Shown here: in pieces, positions 54,355 through 62,908 of the stretch
Numbering within the stretch: the stretch's first letter is position 1
Layout: every line of letters begins with the position of its first letter
Assembly (NCBI GenBank): GCA_902775605.1
Contig: CACYNE010000003.1
Location: forward strand, 1 to 64,000
Reading direction: 5' to 3'
From: an uncultured Prevotellaceae bacterium
Lineage (GTDB): Bacteria; Bacteroidota; Bacteroidia; Bacteroidales; Bacteroidaceae
DNA: 64,000 nt
Position numbers and translations under genes: made by a program
Notes under the pieces: model-generated
Told to the model about the DNA's origin: nothing
The model's input: the letters and a program-made list of their open reading frames with translations, nothing else
Database searches by the model: none

Positions 54355-55844
54355 AAAAACTGTATATCATTCTCGTCTCTCTCGTGCTGTCCCTCTCGGC
54401 TCTGGGACAGACCCTTCGTGTCAGCTTGGGTAGCGTCACTTATCTGTTCCCCGCTGCTGAGACTGGCGATATGAACTTTACGAATAGTCAGACGCTGACC
54501 ATTATGGGCAAGGCGTTGGCCCTCAGTGAGATAAGCGAAATGACCGTTGACGAATCGACAGTGCAGGATAACGCCGTGAGTATTGTCTATAGTGGTACTT
54601 CGGCCACTGTCATCGTCAGTGGCAATGTGGCTCAGTATGTCGTGCCCACCATCAATGGCGCCCATGTGAGCATTGAGCAGACCAACACCGCCGATATTGA
54701 CGGCGACGAGATTACCTACACCCTCACGGGCTCAACTACCAATGGCTCTTTCTCGCTGAATGGCTCGTATAAGTGTACCATCGCTCTTGATGGTCTCACG
54801 ATGACCAATCCCAGTGGTGCCTGCCTCAACATCACCAATGGCAAGCGCATCCAGATCAGTGCCAAGAAGAATACTGAGAACACCCTTACCGATGGCGCCA
54901 ATGGCACGCAGTCGGGCTGCATCTACAGCAAGGGACAGATCCAGTTGCAGGGCAATGGCACCCTCAATGTGGCAGGCAAGACCAAGCATGCCATCAAGAG
55001 TGGCGACTATATACGCATTAAAAATATCACGCTGAACATCACCCAGGCCAAGAAAGACGGTATCTCGTGCAACGAGTATTTCCTCATGCAGAGCGGCACC
55101 GTGAACATCAGTGGTGTGGGCGATGAGGGTATTCAGTGCGAGCTCGATGGCACCACCTCAACAGGTCAGACCAACGACCATGAGGATGAGGACAGCGGAA
55201 ACATCTATATCGAAGGCGGCACGCTGACGGTGAAAAACACCAAGGGCGAAGGTATCGAGAGCAAAGGCGAGTTGTATATCACGGGTGGTGAGGTCACGGT
55301 CAATGCGAAGGATGATGCCATCAATGCTGCCAGCCATATCACCATCAGTGGAGGCGTTGTCTATGCCTGTGCCACCAACAACGATGGCATCGATGCCAAT
55401 GGCAACTGCTATATCGAGGGTGGCATCATTTTCGCCATCGGTGCCCGTCAGCCCGAGGTGGCCATTGATGCCAATACCGAGCGCAACTTCAAACTCTACG
55501 TCACTGGCGGCACCATCATCGCCATCGGTGGACTGGAACGAGGCAGCAGTCTCACCCAGACCTGCTATCAGTCCTCGTCGTGGAGTAGCAACAGGTGGTA
55601 TGCCCTCACTGTTGATAATCAGACCATTGCTTTCAAGACTCCATCCAGCGGTGGCTCAGGTCTCGTTGTCTCTGGTACATCAACGCCCACGCTGAAGCAG
55701 AATGTCACTGTGAGCGATGGCACCCAGGTCTTTGGCGGCAACGGATATACCAATGCCACAGTCACTGGTGGCAGCAACGTCACCCTTTCCACCTATAACA
55801 ACAATGGTGGCGGTGGCCCTGGTGGTGGTCCTTGGGGATGGTAA
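54351..55844 (+). CDS. Exported beta-helix carbohydrate-binding-type protein (Cthe_2159 family)
   Basis: 497 residues with a signal peptide (about 1-19). From about 120 to 400 there are repeated short strands with GI and GG turns (DGISCNEYFLMQSGTVNISG, then GEGIESKGELYITGGEVTVN, then DDAINAASHITISGGVVYAC). This is the pattern of the Cthe_2159 family, whose founder binds cellulose and polygalacturonic acid through calcium-dependent sites. The tail is Gly-rich (NNNGGGGPGGGPWGW). Probably surface or periplasmic. It lies in an operon with a LytS/LytTR pair, so it may act in, or be controlled by, that pathway. Confidence 0.82.
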   Translation: MKKLYIILVSLVLSLSALGQTLRVSLGSVTYLFPAAETGDMNFTNSQTLTIMGKALALSEISEMTVDESTVQDNAVSIVYSGTSATVIVSGNVAQYVVPTINGAHVSIEQTNTADIDGDEITYTLTGSTTNGSFSLNGSYKCTIALDGLTMTNPSGACLNITNGKRIQISAKKNTENTLTDGANGTQSGCIYSKGQIQLQGNGTLNVAGKTKHAIKSGDYIRIKNITLNITQAKKDGISCNEYFLMQSGTVNISGVGDEGIQCELDGTTSTGQTNDHEDEDSGNIYIEGGTLTVKNTKGEGIESKGELYITGGEVTVNAKDDAINAASHITISGGVVYACATNNDGIDANGNCYIEGGIIFAIGARQPEVAIDANTERNFKLYVTGGTIIAIGGLERGSSLTQTCYQSSSWSSNRWYALTVDNQTIAFKTPSSGGSGLVVSGTSTPTLKQNVTVSDGTQVFGGNGYTNATVTGGSNVTLSTYNNNGGGGPGGGPWGW

Positions 55845-55889
55845 ACACAATAAAACAGATTCTGTCACGTTATAAATAGTAGTAATAAT

Positions 55890-57032
55890 ATGATGTACTG
55901 GATGAAGCAGTCGCGACAGGAAAATCTGATTTATCTGGCAGTGTGGGTCCTGCTCTTTGCGGCCCCACTGCTTAGTCTCTACGTGCGGACGGTCAGCGAT
56001 GCCAACGAGGTGTTTGACTGGTCGGAGGTGTTTCTCGTGTGGCGCATGTTTGTGATCTATCTGCTGCTTTTCCTAGTACATAATTTTCTGTTGGCTCCGC
56101 TTTTGATTCACGCCCATCGTCGCGTGATGTATTTCTCCATTGTGACAATGGTAATGGCGGCATTTATCGTTTATCAGTGCAGCACTAAACCACATTTCAA
56201 TGCCCACATGGGGCACCGGCCTCCGCCCCACATGGAGCAGGAGATGAAGGACCGCCCTCATCCGCCCTTTGCCGACAAGCATGATCGCAGAGAGCCCAGG
56301 CCTCGCGAGTTTCGTCGCCAGTCGCCCCCACCCATCGTTGGCGAGCGCGACATCCTGTCCATCGTCGTGCTGCTGCTGATGTTTGGTGCCAACCTGGGCA
56401 TCAAGGGCTATTTCCGCAGTCGTGAGGATCGCAAACGACTGGTCGAACTGGAGCATCAAAACCTTGAACAGCAACTGGAATATCTGCGTTATCAGATCAA
56501 TCCCCACTTCTTCATGAACACCCTCAACAACATTCATGCCCTCGTTGATATTGACCCCCAGAAGGCGCAGGAAACCATTGTTGAATTGTCGCGCATGATG
56601 CGCTTCGTGCTCTATGAGGGCGATAAGAAGGGCGTGCCCCTGAGCAAGGAGATGGACTTCATCCGCACTTATGTCAAGCTGATGCAGTTGCGCTATACCG
56701 ACAAGGTTATCATCACCCTTGACCTGCCTACCGAGGTGCCTGATCGCACTCTGCCGCCCCTGCTGCTCATCTCGTTTGTTGAGAATGCCTTTAAGCATGG
56801 CGTCAGCTATCTCCATGAATCGTTTATCGAAATCAAGGCCACTGTCGAGGACGACCACCTGCACTTTATCTGTCGCAACTCTAAGGCAGAGACACCCAAC
56901 AAGGAGAAGGGTGGGGTGGGACTGGCCAATGTCCGCAAGCGCCTCAACCTGCTCTACGACCGTGCCTACTCATTGCGCATCTGCGATGATGCCGATATTT
57001 ATACTGTTGAACTCAATATCCCCCTCACATAA
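55890..57032 (+). CDS. LytS-type sensor histidine kinase with His/Pro-rich loop
   Basis: 380 residues. Four membrane helices lie at about 13-33, 50-72, 79-96 and 155-175. Between the third and fourth is a loop of about 55 residues very rich in His, Pro, Arg and Glu (PHFNAHMGHRPPPHMEQEMK, 101-120, and onward to about 150), a possible metal or pH sensor. The phospho-accepting histidine is His206 (YQINPHFFMN), and the C-terminal ATPase domain has NAFKHGVSY (about 300) and GVGLANVRKRL (about 345). The paired response regulator follows after nine bases. Confidence 0.92.
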   Translation: MMYWMKQSRQENLIYLAVWVLLFAAPLLSLYVRTVSDANEVFDWSEVFLVWRMFVIYLLLFLVHNFLLAPLLIHAHRRVMYFSIVTMVMAAFIVYQCSTKPHFNAHMGHRPPPHMEQEMKDRPHPPFADKHDRREPRPREFRRQSPPPIVGERDILSIVVLLLMFGANLGIKGYFRSREDRKRLVELEHQNLEQQLEYLRYQINPHFFMNTLNNIHALVDIDPQKAQETIVELSRMMRFVLYEGDKKGVPLSKEMDFIRTYVKLMQLRYTDKVIITLDLPTEVPDRTLPPLLLISFVENAFKHGVSYLHESFIEIKATVEDDHLHFICRNSKAETPNKEKGGVGLANVRKRLNLLYDRAYSLRICDDADIYTVELNIPLT

Positions 57033-57041
57033 TCTTTCAAT

Positions 57042-57809
57042 ATGATCCGCTGTCTTGCCATCGATGATGAGCCCCTGGCTCTCAGTCAACTTGTTAGTTA
57101 TATCAGCAAGGTGCCTTTCCTCGTCCTTGCCGGCCAGTGCCAGAGTGCCCTTGAGGCCCGTGCTTTTCTTGAACACGACACAGTCGATGCTATCTTCTGC
57201 GACATCAATATGCCCGATCTCAACGGCATGGATTTTGTCAAGTCGCTCACGGCGCCCCCATTGGTTGTGTTCACCACCGCCTATTCTGAATATGCTGTCG
57301 AGGGTTTTCGTGTCAACGCCGTAGATTACCTGCTTAAGCCTTTCGGCCTGCAGGACTTCCAGCGTGCGGCCAATCGTGTCTTCGAAAGGTGGAAAGCGGA
57401 AAGTGGAAGGTGGAAAGAGAATACACAATCCACCACAAACAATCCTCCTTCTACCTCCAACCTTTCACCTTCCTCTCTTGAGAACGATTTCCTTTACCTC
57501 AAGACCGATTATCGTGTGGTGAAGGTGGCCATTGCTGATATCCGCTATATTGAGGGTATGAGCGAATATCTCAAGGTGTGGGTCGAAGGCGAGCCGAAGC
57601 CTATCATCACCCTCTTGGCTATGAAAAAAATAGAGGAGCGGCTTCCTGGCACCTTCATGCGCATTCACCGCTCCTATATTGTCAATCTCAATAAAATCCA
57701 GGAGGTCAACAAAAACCGCATCATTCTCGACGCTCGGACCAACCTGCCTGTGGGCGACCTCTATAAAGAGGCTTTTCAGCGTTATCTGCAGAGTCGCTTC
57801 GTCAGCTGA
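57042..57809 (+). CDS. LytTR-type response regulator
   Basis: 255 residues. The receiver domain (1-120) has acidic residues IDDE (7-10), the phospho-accepting Asp54 (IFCDINMPD) and a lysine in YLLKPFG near 105. A LytTR DNA-binding domain follows (about 155-253; FLYLKTDYRVVKVAIADIRY, then GTFMRIHRSYIVNLNKIQEV). The linker (about 121-148) is unusual: it is encoded by purine-rich then pyrimidine-rich reiterations at 57386-57480. It pairs with the LytS-type kinase just upstream; targets may include its own operon. Confidence 0.93.
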   Translation: MIRCLAIDDEPLALSQLVSYISKVPFLVLAGQCQSALEARAFLEHDTVDAIFCDINMPDLNGMDFVKSLTAPPLVVFTTAYSEYAVEGFRVNAVDYLLKPFGLQDFQRAANRVFERWKAESGRWKENTQSTTNNPPSTSNLSPSSLENDFLYLKTDYRVVKVAIADIRYIEGMSEYLKVWVEGEPKPIITLLAMKKIEERLPGTFMRIHRSYIVNLNKIQEVNKNRIILDARTNLPVGDLYKEAFQRYLQSRFVS

Positions 57810-57850
57810 TTACAACTTTCTGCTCTTGACGCTCCCCCGTCATCATCATC

Positions 57851-58396
57851 CTATTTTTCTGCCAGGAAGAAAGGCATGCCCATCACGGAAGTCTCGCTGA
57901 CCAGCTGGAACTGAGCTGTGGGGTTCTCACGATGGTAAGTGCTCACGTAGTTCACGCTGTCGCCAGGAATCAGAGAGTAAACCATGCGATCCAGAGGCTG
58001 GTCGAAGCACTGCTCCTTGTCGTTGTAGCGGCTGTACTCTGCGCGATAGCTGCTGTAGGTCAACGTGTAGTTGTGGCGACCGGCTGTCATCCAGTTCTTC
58101 TCGTTCTCGTTCCAGATATAAGTCACCTTGCTCTCCAGCGTGCCGTTGGCGTCGTAGGTGTACTCATACTTACGGTGTGGTTTCAGTGTCACATTACCCT
58201 TGCGGCCCTTCACCTGTTTGTAAACAAACATCGCAGTGATGTCGTCACCCTGGCGCTCGGCGTTGAAGGCGTAATCACTCTTTGACTTGTTGGTCACTTC
58301 CTCGTAAACGTTGTTAACGGTCTCTGAGGTCAGAACTTGTGCCTTGGCACTCATGGCGGCAACGCACATCATTGTTGCAAATACTAACTTTTTCAT
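57851..58396 (-). CDS. Exported DUF3836-like protein
   Basis: 181 residues with a signal peptide (MKKLVFATMMCVAAMSAKAQ). The mature protein is a series of beta strands with a YEYTYDANGTLESKVTYIWN motif (about 75-94), similar to short YD-type repeats, as in Bacteroides DUF3836 proteins. Probably periplasmic; function unknown. Its promoter region has two ECF-type elements on the reverse strand (58433-58461 and 58525-58554). Confidence 0.78.
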   Translation of the reverse strand: MKKLVFATMMCVAAMSAKAQVLTSETVNNVYEEVTNKSKSDYAFNAERQGDDITAMFVYKQVKGRKGNVTLKPHRKYEYTYDANGTLESKVTYIWNENEKNWMTAGRHNYTLTYSSYRAEYSRYNDKEQCFDQPLDRMVYSLIPGDSVNYVSTYHRENPTAQFQLVSETSVMGMPFFLAEK

Positions 58397-58432
58397 TGTT
58401 ATTCGATTTTAAAATTTAATTGTTTCTATCCG

Positions 58433-58461
58433 TTAGACGCTCAGTCCTTTCGATTTATTAC
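58433..58461 (-). promoter_or_regulatory. ECF-type promoter P1 of the DUF3836-like gene
   Basis: On the reverse strand a GTAAT (58461-58457), 17 bases, then CGTCTAAC. The -10-like CGTCTAA matches the other two elements in this gap; the -35 part is a weak match. Start codon at 58396, about 37 bases on. Confidence 0.45.
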
Positions 58462-58524
58462 AGACTTTCGCGTTTTTTTTGAAATATTTTTTTTCGATGC
58501 TCTTCTGCGTCGTTCTTTTGTCCA

Positions 58525-58554
58525 TTAGACGTAGCGTGGTTGCGGAAAAGTTGC
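58525..58554 (-). promoter_or_regulatory. ECF-type promoter P2 of the DUF3836-like gene
   Basis: On the reverse strand GCAACTTTT (58554-58546), then CGTCTAA (58531-58525), with 18 bases between GCAAC and CGTC. ECF sigma factors generally recognise an AAC-containing -35 and a CGTC-type -10. Confidence 0.5.
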
Positions 58555-58600
58555 AGCGAATATGAAAAAAATTTTTTTTCTTTATTTTTTTATTTTCCGT

Positions 58601-58629
58601 GCAACTTTTGCCCTTTTTTATCCGTCTAA
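58601..58629 (+). promoter_or_regulatory. ECF-type promoter of the YbjQ-family gene
   Basis: GCAACTTTT (58601-58609) and CGTCTAA (58623-58629), with 17 bases between GCAAC and CGTC. The start codon is at 58663. It is divergent from the two similar elements at 58433-58461 and 58525-58554. Confidence 0.5.
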
Positions 58630-58662
58630 CAATATAATTCACCATATAAAAAAGGAAAAAAT

Positions 58663-58980
58663 ATGTTACTATCAACAACCCCCACAATTGAAGGTCATAC
58701 CATTCGCGAATATAAAGGAGTGGTGACTGGCGAAACGATTATCGGTGCAAACATCTTCAAGGATCTCTTCGCAGGCATACGCGATATAGTAGGTGGACGC
58801 GCCGGCAGTTACGAACGTGTGCTCGCTGAGGCTAAGGACACATCCATGCGCGAGATGATGCAGCGTGCACAGGCCATGGGTGCCAATGCCATCGTCGGCA
58901 TCGACATCGACTATGAGACCGTAGGCAACGGCGGCTCCATGCTGATGGTTGCCACCAGCGGCACTGCAGTGGTTATTTAA
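58663..58980 (+). CDS. YbjQ/UPF0145 family protein
   Basis: 105 residues, the normal family length. Landmarks are [20 protein letters not shown] (about 7-26), the R-rich helix [11 protein letters not shown] (about 45-55) and [20 protein letters not shown] (about 70-89). The family is sometimes called 'heavy-metal-binding' from its fold, a pentameric ring; the true function is uncertain. Preceded by an ECF-type promoter and followed by a strong terminator, so it is a single-gene unit that may belong to an envelope-stress regulon. Confidence 0.9.
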   Translation: MLLSTTPTIEGHTIREYKGVVTGETIIGANIFKDLFAGIRDIVGGRAGSYERVLAEAKDTSMREMMQRAQAMGANAIVGIDIDYETVGNGGSMLMVATSGTAVVI

Positions 58981-59000
58981 TTAAGAAAACATCAAAAAAA

Positions 59001-59027
59001 AGCGCTCCATATGGGGCGCTTTTTTTG
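59001..59027 (+). terminator. Terminator of the YbjQ-family gene
   Basis: AGCGCTCC (59001-59008) pairs with GGGGCGCT (59013-59020) with one G-T pair around a four-base loop, followed by a T run. Confidence 0.8.
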
Positions 59028-59161
59028 TTTCTTGTCAACATCGATGTGTTTTTTATAACGTGTTTTTTTGCTTCTGCAAACTATATGTTTTACTTGTAAA
59101 TAACAGGCGTTTTTCTGTGTCAATGCGCACTTTCTATGACGCCATATGACGCTTTACGCTA

Positions 59162-59452
59162 TTATTTTACTTTCAAATAACTCTTCAGTGAGGTGACATA
59201 GTTCTCGAAGGCCTTGAGGCCCTGGGGCGTGATGCGACACAAGGTGCAGGGCTTCTTGCCTTTGAATGTCTTCTCTACCTCAATATAGCCCGCCGATGAG
59301 AGCTTGTCAATCTGCACACTCAGGTTGCCGGCGGTGGCTCCCGTCTGCTCTTTGATGTAGGGGAACTCGGCCTCCTCGGCACTGACCAGCATTGACATGA
59401 CGGCCAGTCGGAGCTCGGAGTGGAGTAGAGGATCTAACGTGGGGAACATCAT
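59162..59452 (-). CDS. Winged-helix transcriptional regulator
   Basis: 96 residues, a single winged helix-turn-helix of the MarR/PadR-like small type (LRLAVMSMLVSAEEAEFPYI, then GATAGNLSVQIDKLSSAGYI, about 38-57 the recognition part, then ITPQGLKAFENYV). It has two cysteines near the wing (KKPCTLCRI). It overlaps the membrane protein gene by four bases (ATGA). Such pairs of a small regulator and a membrane protein often repress their own operon. Confidence 0.87.
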   Translation of the reverse strand: MMFPTLDPLLHSELRLAVMSMLVSAEEAEFPYIKEQTGATAGNLSVQIDKLSSAGYIEVEKTFKGKKPCTLCRITPQGLKAFENYVTSLKSYLKVK

Positions 59453-60144
59453 AGGCGCTGTTTTTTTACAATCAAACCAGGAATGGTCAGGCCGACAAGG
59501 GCAAACAGGAAGATGGTGAAGCAGGGAATGACGAAAGAAACTAAGGCCATTCCTGCAGGCGTTACCCCTCCGAAAACTATAAGCAGACGCTGACTAATCT
59601 CAAGGGTTTCCCATCCGAAGCAACCCAAACCGCCGATGATACCAAAGACAACCAGCCAGCGCTGTTTCAGGATATGCCCCGTGATGGTGATGGCCATTCC
59701 CATGAGCAGCACAATGATTGGAGCCACTTTGAGGTTGACGACGGCATATTCGCTTGGCGGCAGAATGCGACCGGCGATGAAGTTGAAGATGATGGCACTG
59801 GCAAAGAAGCCAAGGACAAAGATGGCAAAGGTGGACCATGTCTTGGCAACCATCGTGCCAACGAGGCTCACGGGTGCTTTCGCGTGTTCCTTATTATGCT
59901 TGCGTGAGAAGAGCCAGATGATGATGGGCAGGATGAACCAGAGCAGATGGCCTATGCCCATCAAGCCGTTGCTGGCTGCAAGGATATTGACGATGCCAAC
60001 AAGGATGGCCATGCTCATGGTGCAGATGCCACCAATGAAAAGGCTGTCGCCCATTTCCTTGGATACGGTGCGACGACTCTGTGCTATCTGCTGGGTGATG
60101 ATTTCAAGACTGCGCTCGGCAGTCAGATTGCTGTTTTCTTCCAT
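59449..60144 (-). CDS. Membrane protein paired with a winged-helix regulator
   Basis: 231 residues from the ATG at 60144; the GTG at 60249 lies at the promoter. An N-terminal helix rich in Glu/Gln/Arg (AERSLEIITQQIAQSRRTVS) is followed by about six membrane helices. It has no recognised transporter motif. The four-base overlap with the regulator gene indicates a joint role, perhaps membrane-stress sensing. The leader of about 100 bases between promoter and start holds no recognised riboswitch. Confidence 0.75.
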   Translation of the reverse strand: MEENSNLTAERSLEIITQQIAQSRRTVSKEMGDSLFIGGICTMSMAILVGIVNILAASNGLMGIGHLLWFILPIIIWLFSRKHNKEHAKAPVSLVGTMVAKTWSTFAIFVLGFFASAIIFNFIAGRILPPSEYAVVNLKVAPIIVLLMGMAITITGHILKQRWLVVFGIIGGLGCFGWETLEISQRLLIVFGGVTPAGMALVSFVIPCFTIFLFALVGLTIPGLIVKKQRL

Positions 60145-60253
60145 TGTTTTAATGATTCTTTGTTGATAATGGTTTTTAAAATTCTCTTTTGTACTGCGGC
60201 TGTCCTCCTGCAGAAAGGACAGTTTAAGTACATTGCGTTTCGAAATCACGATG

Positions 60254-60285
60254 CAAAGATAAATAAGTTTATTTTATAAACCAAA
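60254..60285 (-). promoter_or_regulatory. Promoter of the membrane protein / winged-helix operon
   Basis: On the reverse strand TTTG (60285-60282), 20 bases, TATCTTTG (60261-60254): both parts fit the consensus. Confidence 0.75.
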
Positions 60286-60367
60286 TTATTTCGCAAATAA
60301 TTTATCAGATTAACTGAAATTTAACAAATGGAAGGGTTGTTTCGCCCTGGGCGATGATGCTAAAAGA

Positions 60368-60976
60368 CTATAGGTCGCACTTATAGCCGATGGTGAGCAG
60401 GAGGACGCTGTTGCGGATACTGCCGTTGCTGAACCAGGCGTTTCTGATCTGGTCGTCCTTGTTCATCTTGGTGAGACCGAGGTGATAGCGGAGCTCCAGG
60501 AACCAGAGATCGCCGTCATCGTCAGTATAGCAGTTCCAGTTTAGGGCGAGGGGAGCCGAGAGACTGAAGGTCTTGAGATCGCTGGCATAGTTGGTGCTGT
60601 TCATGCGAGCACTGAGGATGAAGTCGGGCTGGATGCCGGCTTTCAGCGTGAAGGGACCGGCACTGAAATTCATCAGAACGGGTACGCTGAGCACGTCGAG
60701 CCAGAGGTCCTTGTCGGCATCCAAGAAGCCCACACTCTGATAGGTGTTAGTAATGCCTGCTGAGGGTGCGAACCAGTCGGTGAGGTTGTAGCCCACCTCG
60801 GCATTGAAGGCCAGGGCCCAGCGGGTTTTTACATCCTTGACGTCGCCCGCAAAGGTGGACATGCCACCACCAAGGGCATAGGATGAATACCACTCGCCCT
60901 GACGAATCTGTGCCTGGGCTGCGAAATTGCCGCAAAGGAGTACAGCGGCAAGGAGCAGGAATCTAACTGTTTTCAT
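60368..60976 (-). CDS. Outer-membrane beta-barrel protein (porin-like)
   Basis: 202 residues with a signal peptide (MKTVRFLLLAAVLLCGNFAAQAQ). The mature part has about eight to ten amphipathic strands and Gly/aromatic patterning (SYALGGGMSTFAGDVKDVKT). It ends in IGYKCDL rather than the usual aromatic residue. It lies 22 bases after the SulP gene in the same direction, so it is probably co-transcribed and might supply outer-membrane passage or be an unrelated envelope protein. Confidence 0.8.
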   Translation of the reverse strand: MKTVRFLLLAAVLLCGNFAAQAQIRQGEWYSSYALGGGMSTFAGDVKDVKTRWALAFNAEVGYNLTDWFAPSAGITNTYQSVGFLDADKDLWLDVLSVPVLMNFSAGPFTLKAGIQPDFILSARMNSTNYASDLKTFSLSAPLALNWNCYTDDDGDLWFLELRYHLGLTKMNKDDQIRNAWFSNGSIRNSVLLLTIGYKCDL

Positions 60977-60998
60977 AGATTAACAAGGTCTTAATTTT

Positions 60999-62675
60999 CT
61001 ATTTTACAATTTCACGAGCACGTGCCAGTGCCAGGTCGATGTGGTTACAGATGTTCTCTTCGCCCAAGAGCTTGGGGAATCCGTTGCGGTTGAGCACAGC
61101 CTCCACCTTCTCGCTGACACCCGAGAGAACCACGGTGATGCCTTCCTTCTGGCTCATCAGGCACATGTTCTCAAGGTTGTGCAGACCCGTAGAGTCGATG
61201 AAGGGTACCTTACGCATGCGAATGATGCGCACCTTGGGACGCTTGCCGAAGCCTCCCATGAGGTCCTCGAACTTGTTGCCGGCACCAAAGAAGTAAGGAC
61301 CGTTGATCTCATAGACCTCAACACCTGCTGGGATGGTGAGGTGCTCCAAATTGCCACGCTCCATGTCAGCATCCTCATTGAGGTCAATCTCGTCGTAAAC
61401 GGCCTTGACGTCGGTGGTCTCAGACATACGCTTCATGAACAGCAGGCAAGCGCAGACGATGCCTACCTCGATAGCGATGGTGAGGTCGAAGATGATGGTG
61501 AGCAGGAATGTGAGGATGAGCACGGTGACATCGCTCTTGGGATTACGCATTAGGGCGGCAAACGAACGCCAGCCGCTCATGCCATAGCTCACCACGACGA
61601 GCACGCCGGCCAGACAGGCCATGGGGATGTACTGGGCCAGGGGCATGAGGAACAGGAAGATAAGCAACAGCACCACGGCATGGATGATGCCGGCGATGGG
61701 GGTGCGTCCACCATTATTTATATTGGTCATGGTACGGGCGATGGCGCCTGTGGCGGGGATGCCGCCGAAGATGGGCGACACGATATTGGCCACGCCCTGA
61801 CCGATGAGTTCAGTGTTGGAGTTATGATGATCGCCAATGACACCGTCGGCCACGGTGGCAGAGAGCAGACTCTCGATGGCACCCAGGATGGCGATGGTCA
61901 TTGCAGGGGCAACAAGGCCCTTGATGGTCTCCCAGGTAAGTTCGGGCACCACGGCGTCGGGCAACTGTGACGAGATGCTGAATCGGTCGCCAATGGTCTC
62001 GATAGAGGTGACACCGGCATATTGCTTCAGCACCAGCACAACCACCGTCATGACGATGATGGCAATGAGCGAACCGGGGATGCGCTTGCTGAACTTAGGC
62101 GCAGTGGCGATGATGGCCACGCTGACCAAGCCCACACCAGCACTCCAGGGGTCGATGTGCGTCAGGTTTTGGAAATAGGCTATCCACTTCTCGATGAAGT
62201 CGCTGGGCACGCTGGCCATATCCATGCCAAGCAGATCCTTGACCTGGGTGGTGAAGATGGTGACGGCGATACCACTGGTGAAGCCAACGATGATGGGATA
62301 GGGGATGTACTTGATGATGGTGCCAAGGCGCAGTAGGCCAAAGCCAATGAGGAAGACACCTGCCATCAGTGTGGCGATGGTGAGGCCCTGCATGCCATAC
62401 TGATTGATGATGCCGGCCACGATGACGATGAACGCACCGGTGGGACCACCAATCTGTACCTTGCTGCCGCCGAGGGCAGAGATGGCGAAACCAGCCACAA
62501 TGGCGGTGATAATACCTTTTTCGGGTGACACACCGCTGGCAATACCAAAGGCAATGGCCAGAGGCAGGGCTACGATGCCCACAATGAGACCGGCCATGAG
62601 GTCGGCCATGAATGTCTGTTTGTTGTAGTTCTTAAGAGTCGAAAATAATTTCGGCTTGAAATCGAAAGTTTTCAT
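60999..62675 (-). CDS. SulP-family anion transporter with STAS domain
   Basis: 558 residues from the ATG at 62675; the start at 62768 would precede the -7 element. About 12-14 membrane helices in two inverted halves are followed by a STAS domain (about 450-555, with PFIDSTGLHNLENMCLM). SulP proteins carry sulfate, bicarbonate, or dicarboxylates; the substrate here is unknown. The motif GLYxS typical of plant sulfate carriers is not seen. The neighbouring barrel gene is probably in the same operon. Confidence 0.93.
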   Translation of the reverse strand: MKTFDFKPKLFSTLKNYNKQTFMADLMAGLIVGIVALPLAIAFGIASGVSPEKGIITAIVAGFAISALGGSKVQIGGPTGAFIVIVAGIINQYGMQGLTIATLMAGVFLIGFGLLRLGTIIKYIPYPIIVGFTSGIAVTIFTTQVKDLLGMDMASVPSDFIEKWIAYFQNLTHIDPWSAGVGLVSVAIIATAPKFSKRIPGSLIAIIVMTVVVLVLKQYAGVTSIETIGDRFSISSQLPDAVVPELTWETIKGLVAPAMTIAILGAIESLLSATVADGVIGDHHNSNTELIGQGVANIVSPIFGGIPATGAIARTMTNINNGGRTPIAGIIHAVVLLLIFLFLMPLAQYIPMACLAGVLVVVSYGMSGWRSFAALMRNPKSDVTVLILTFLLTIIFDLTIAIEVGIVCACLLFMKRMSETTDVKAVYDEIDLNEDADMERGNLEHLTIPAGVEVYEINGPYFFGAGNKFEDLMGGFGKRPKVRIIRMRKVPFIDSTGLHNLENMCLMSQKEGITVVLSGVSEKVEAVLNRNGFPKLLGEENICNHIDLALARAREIVK

Positions 62676-62717
62676 TACTTTTCTTTTATCCTTGTGATAT
62701 CCTTGTGAAATCGAGTG

Positions 62718-62725
62718 CAAAGTTA
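62718..62725 (-). promoter_or_regulatory. -7 element of the SulP operon
   Basis: TAACTTTG on the reverse strand, 42 bases before the ATG at 62675. No clear -33. Confidence 0.5.
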
Positions 62726-62853
62726 TACAAAAAAATGGAAAAGAAAAGACTGTGTGCGATAACAACAATAAAAAAATATCATTTTCTTGATTTATATCGG
62801 GCTAAAGAAGTAAAAAAATGACCATTTTCGATGGTTGTTTACCAATTATTCAC

Positions 62854-62861
62854 TATCTTTG
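62854..62861 (+). promoter_or_regulatory. -7 element of the histidine phosphatase gene
   Basis: TATCTTTG, 47 bases before the ATG at 62909. The nearest -33-like word (GTTG at 62834-62837) is only 16 bases away, so the match is partial. Confidence 0.5.
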
Positions 62862-62908
62862 TGGCTGAAATCAATAAACATTACTACGCAACATAATTAT
62901 TTAGTTCA

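Noticed and set aside
58433..58687. 84-codon reverse-strand frame in the gap before the YbjQ-family gene
   Set aside because: Low-complexity Lys/Phe-rich product, overlaps three promoter elements and the start of the YbjQ-family gene.
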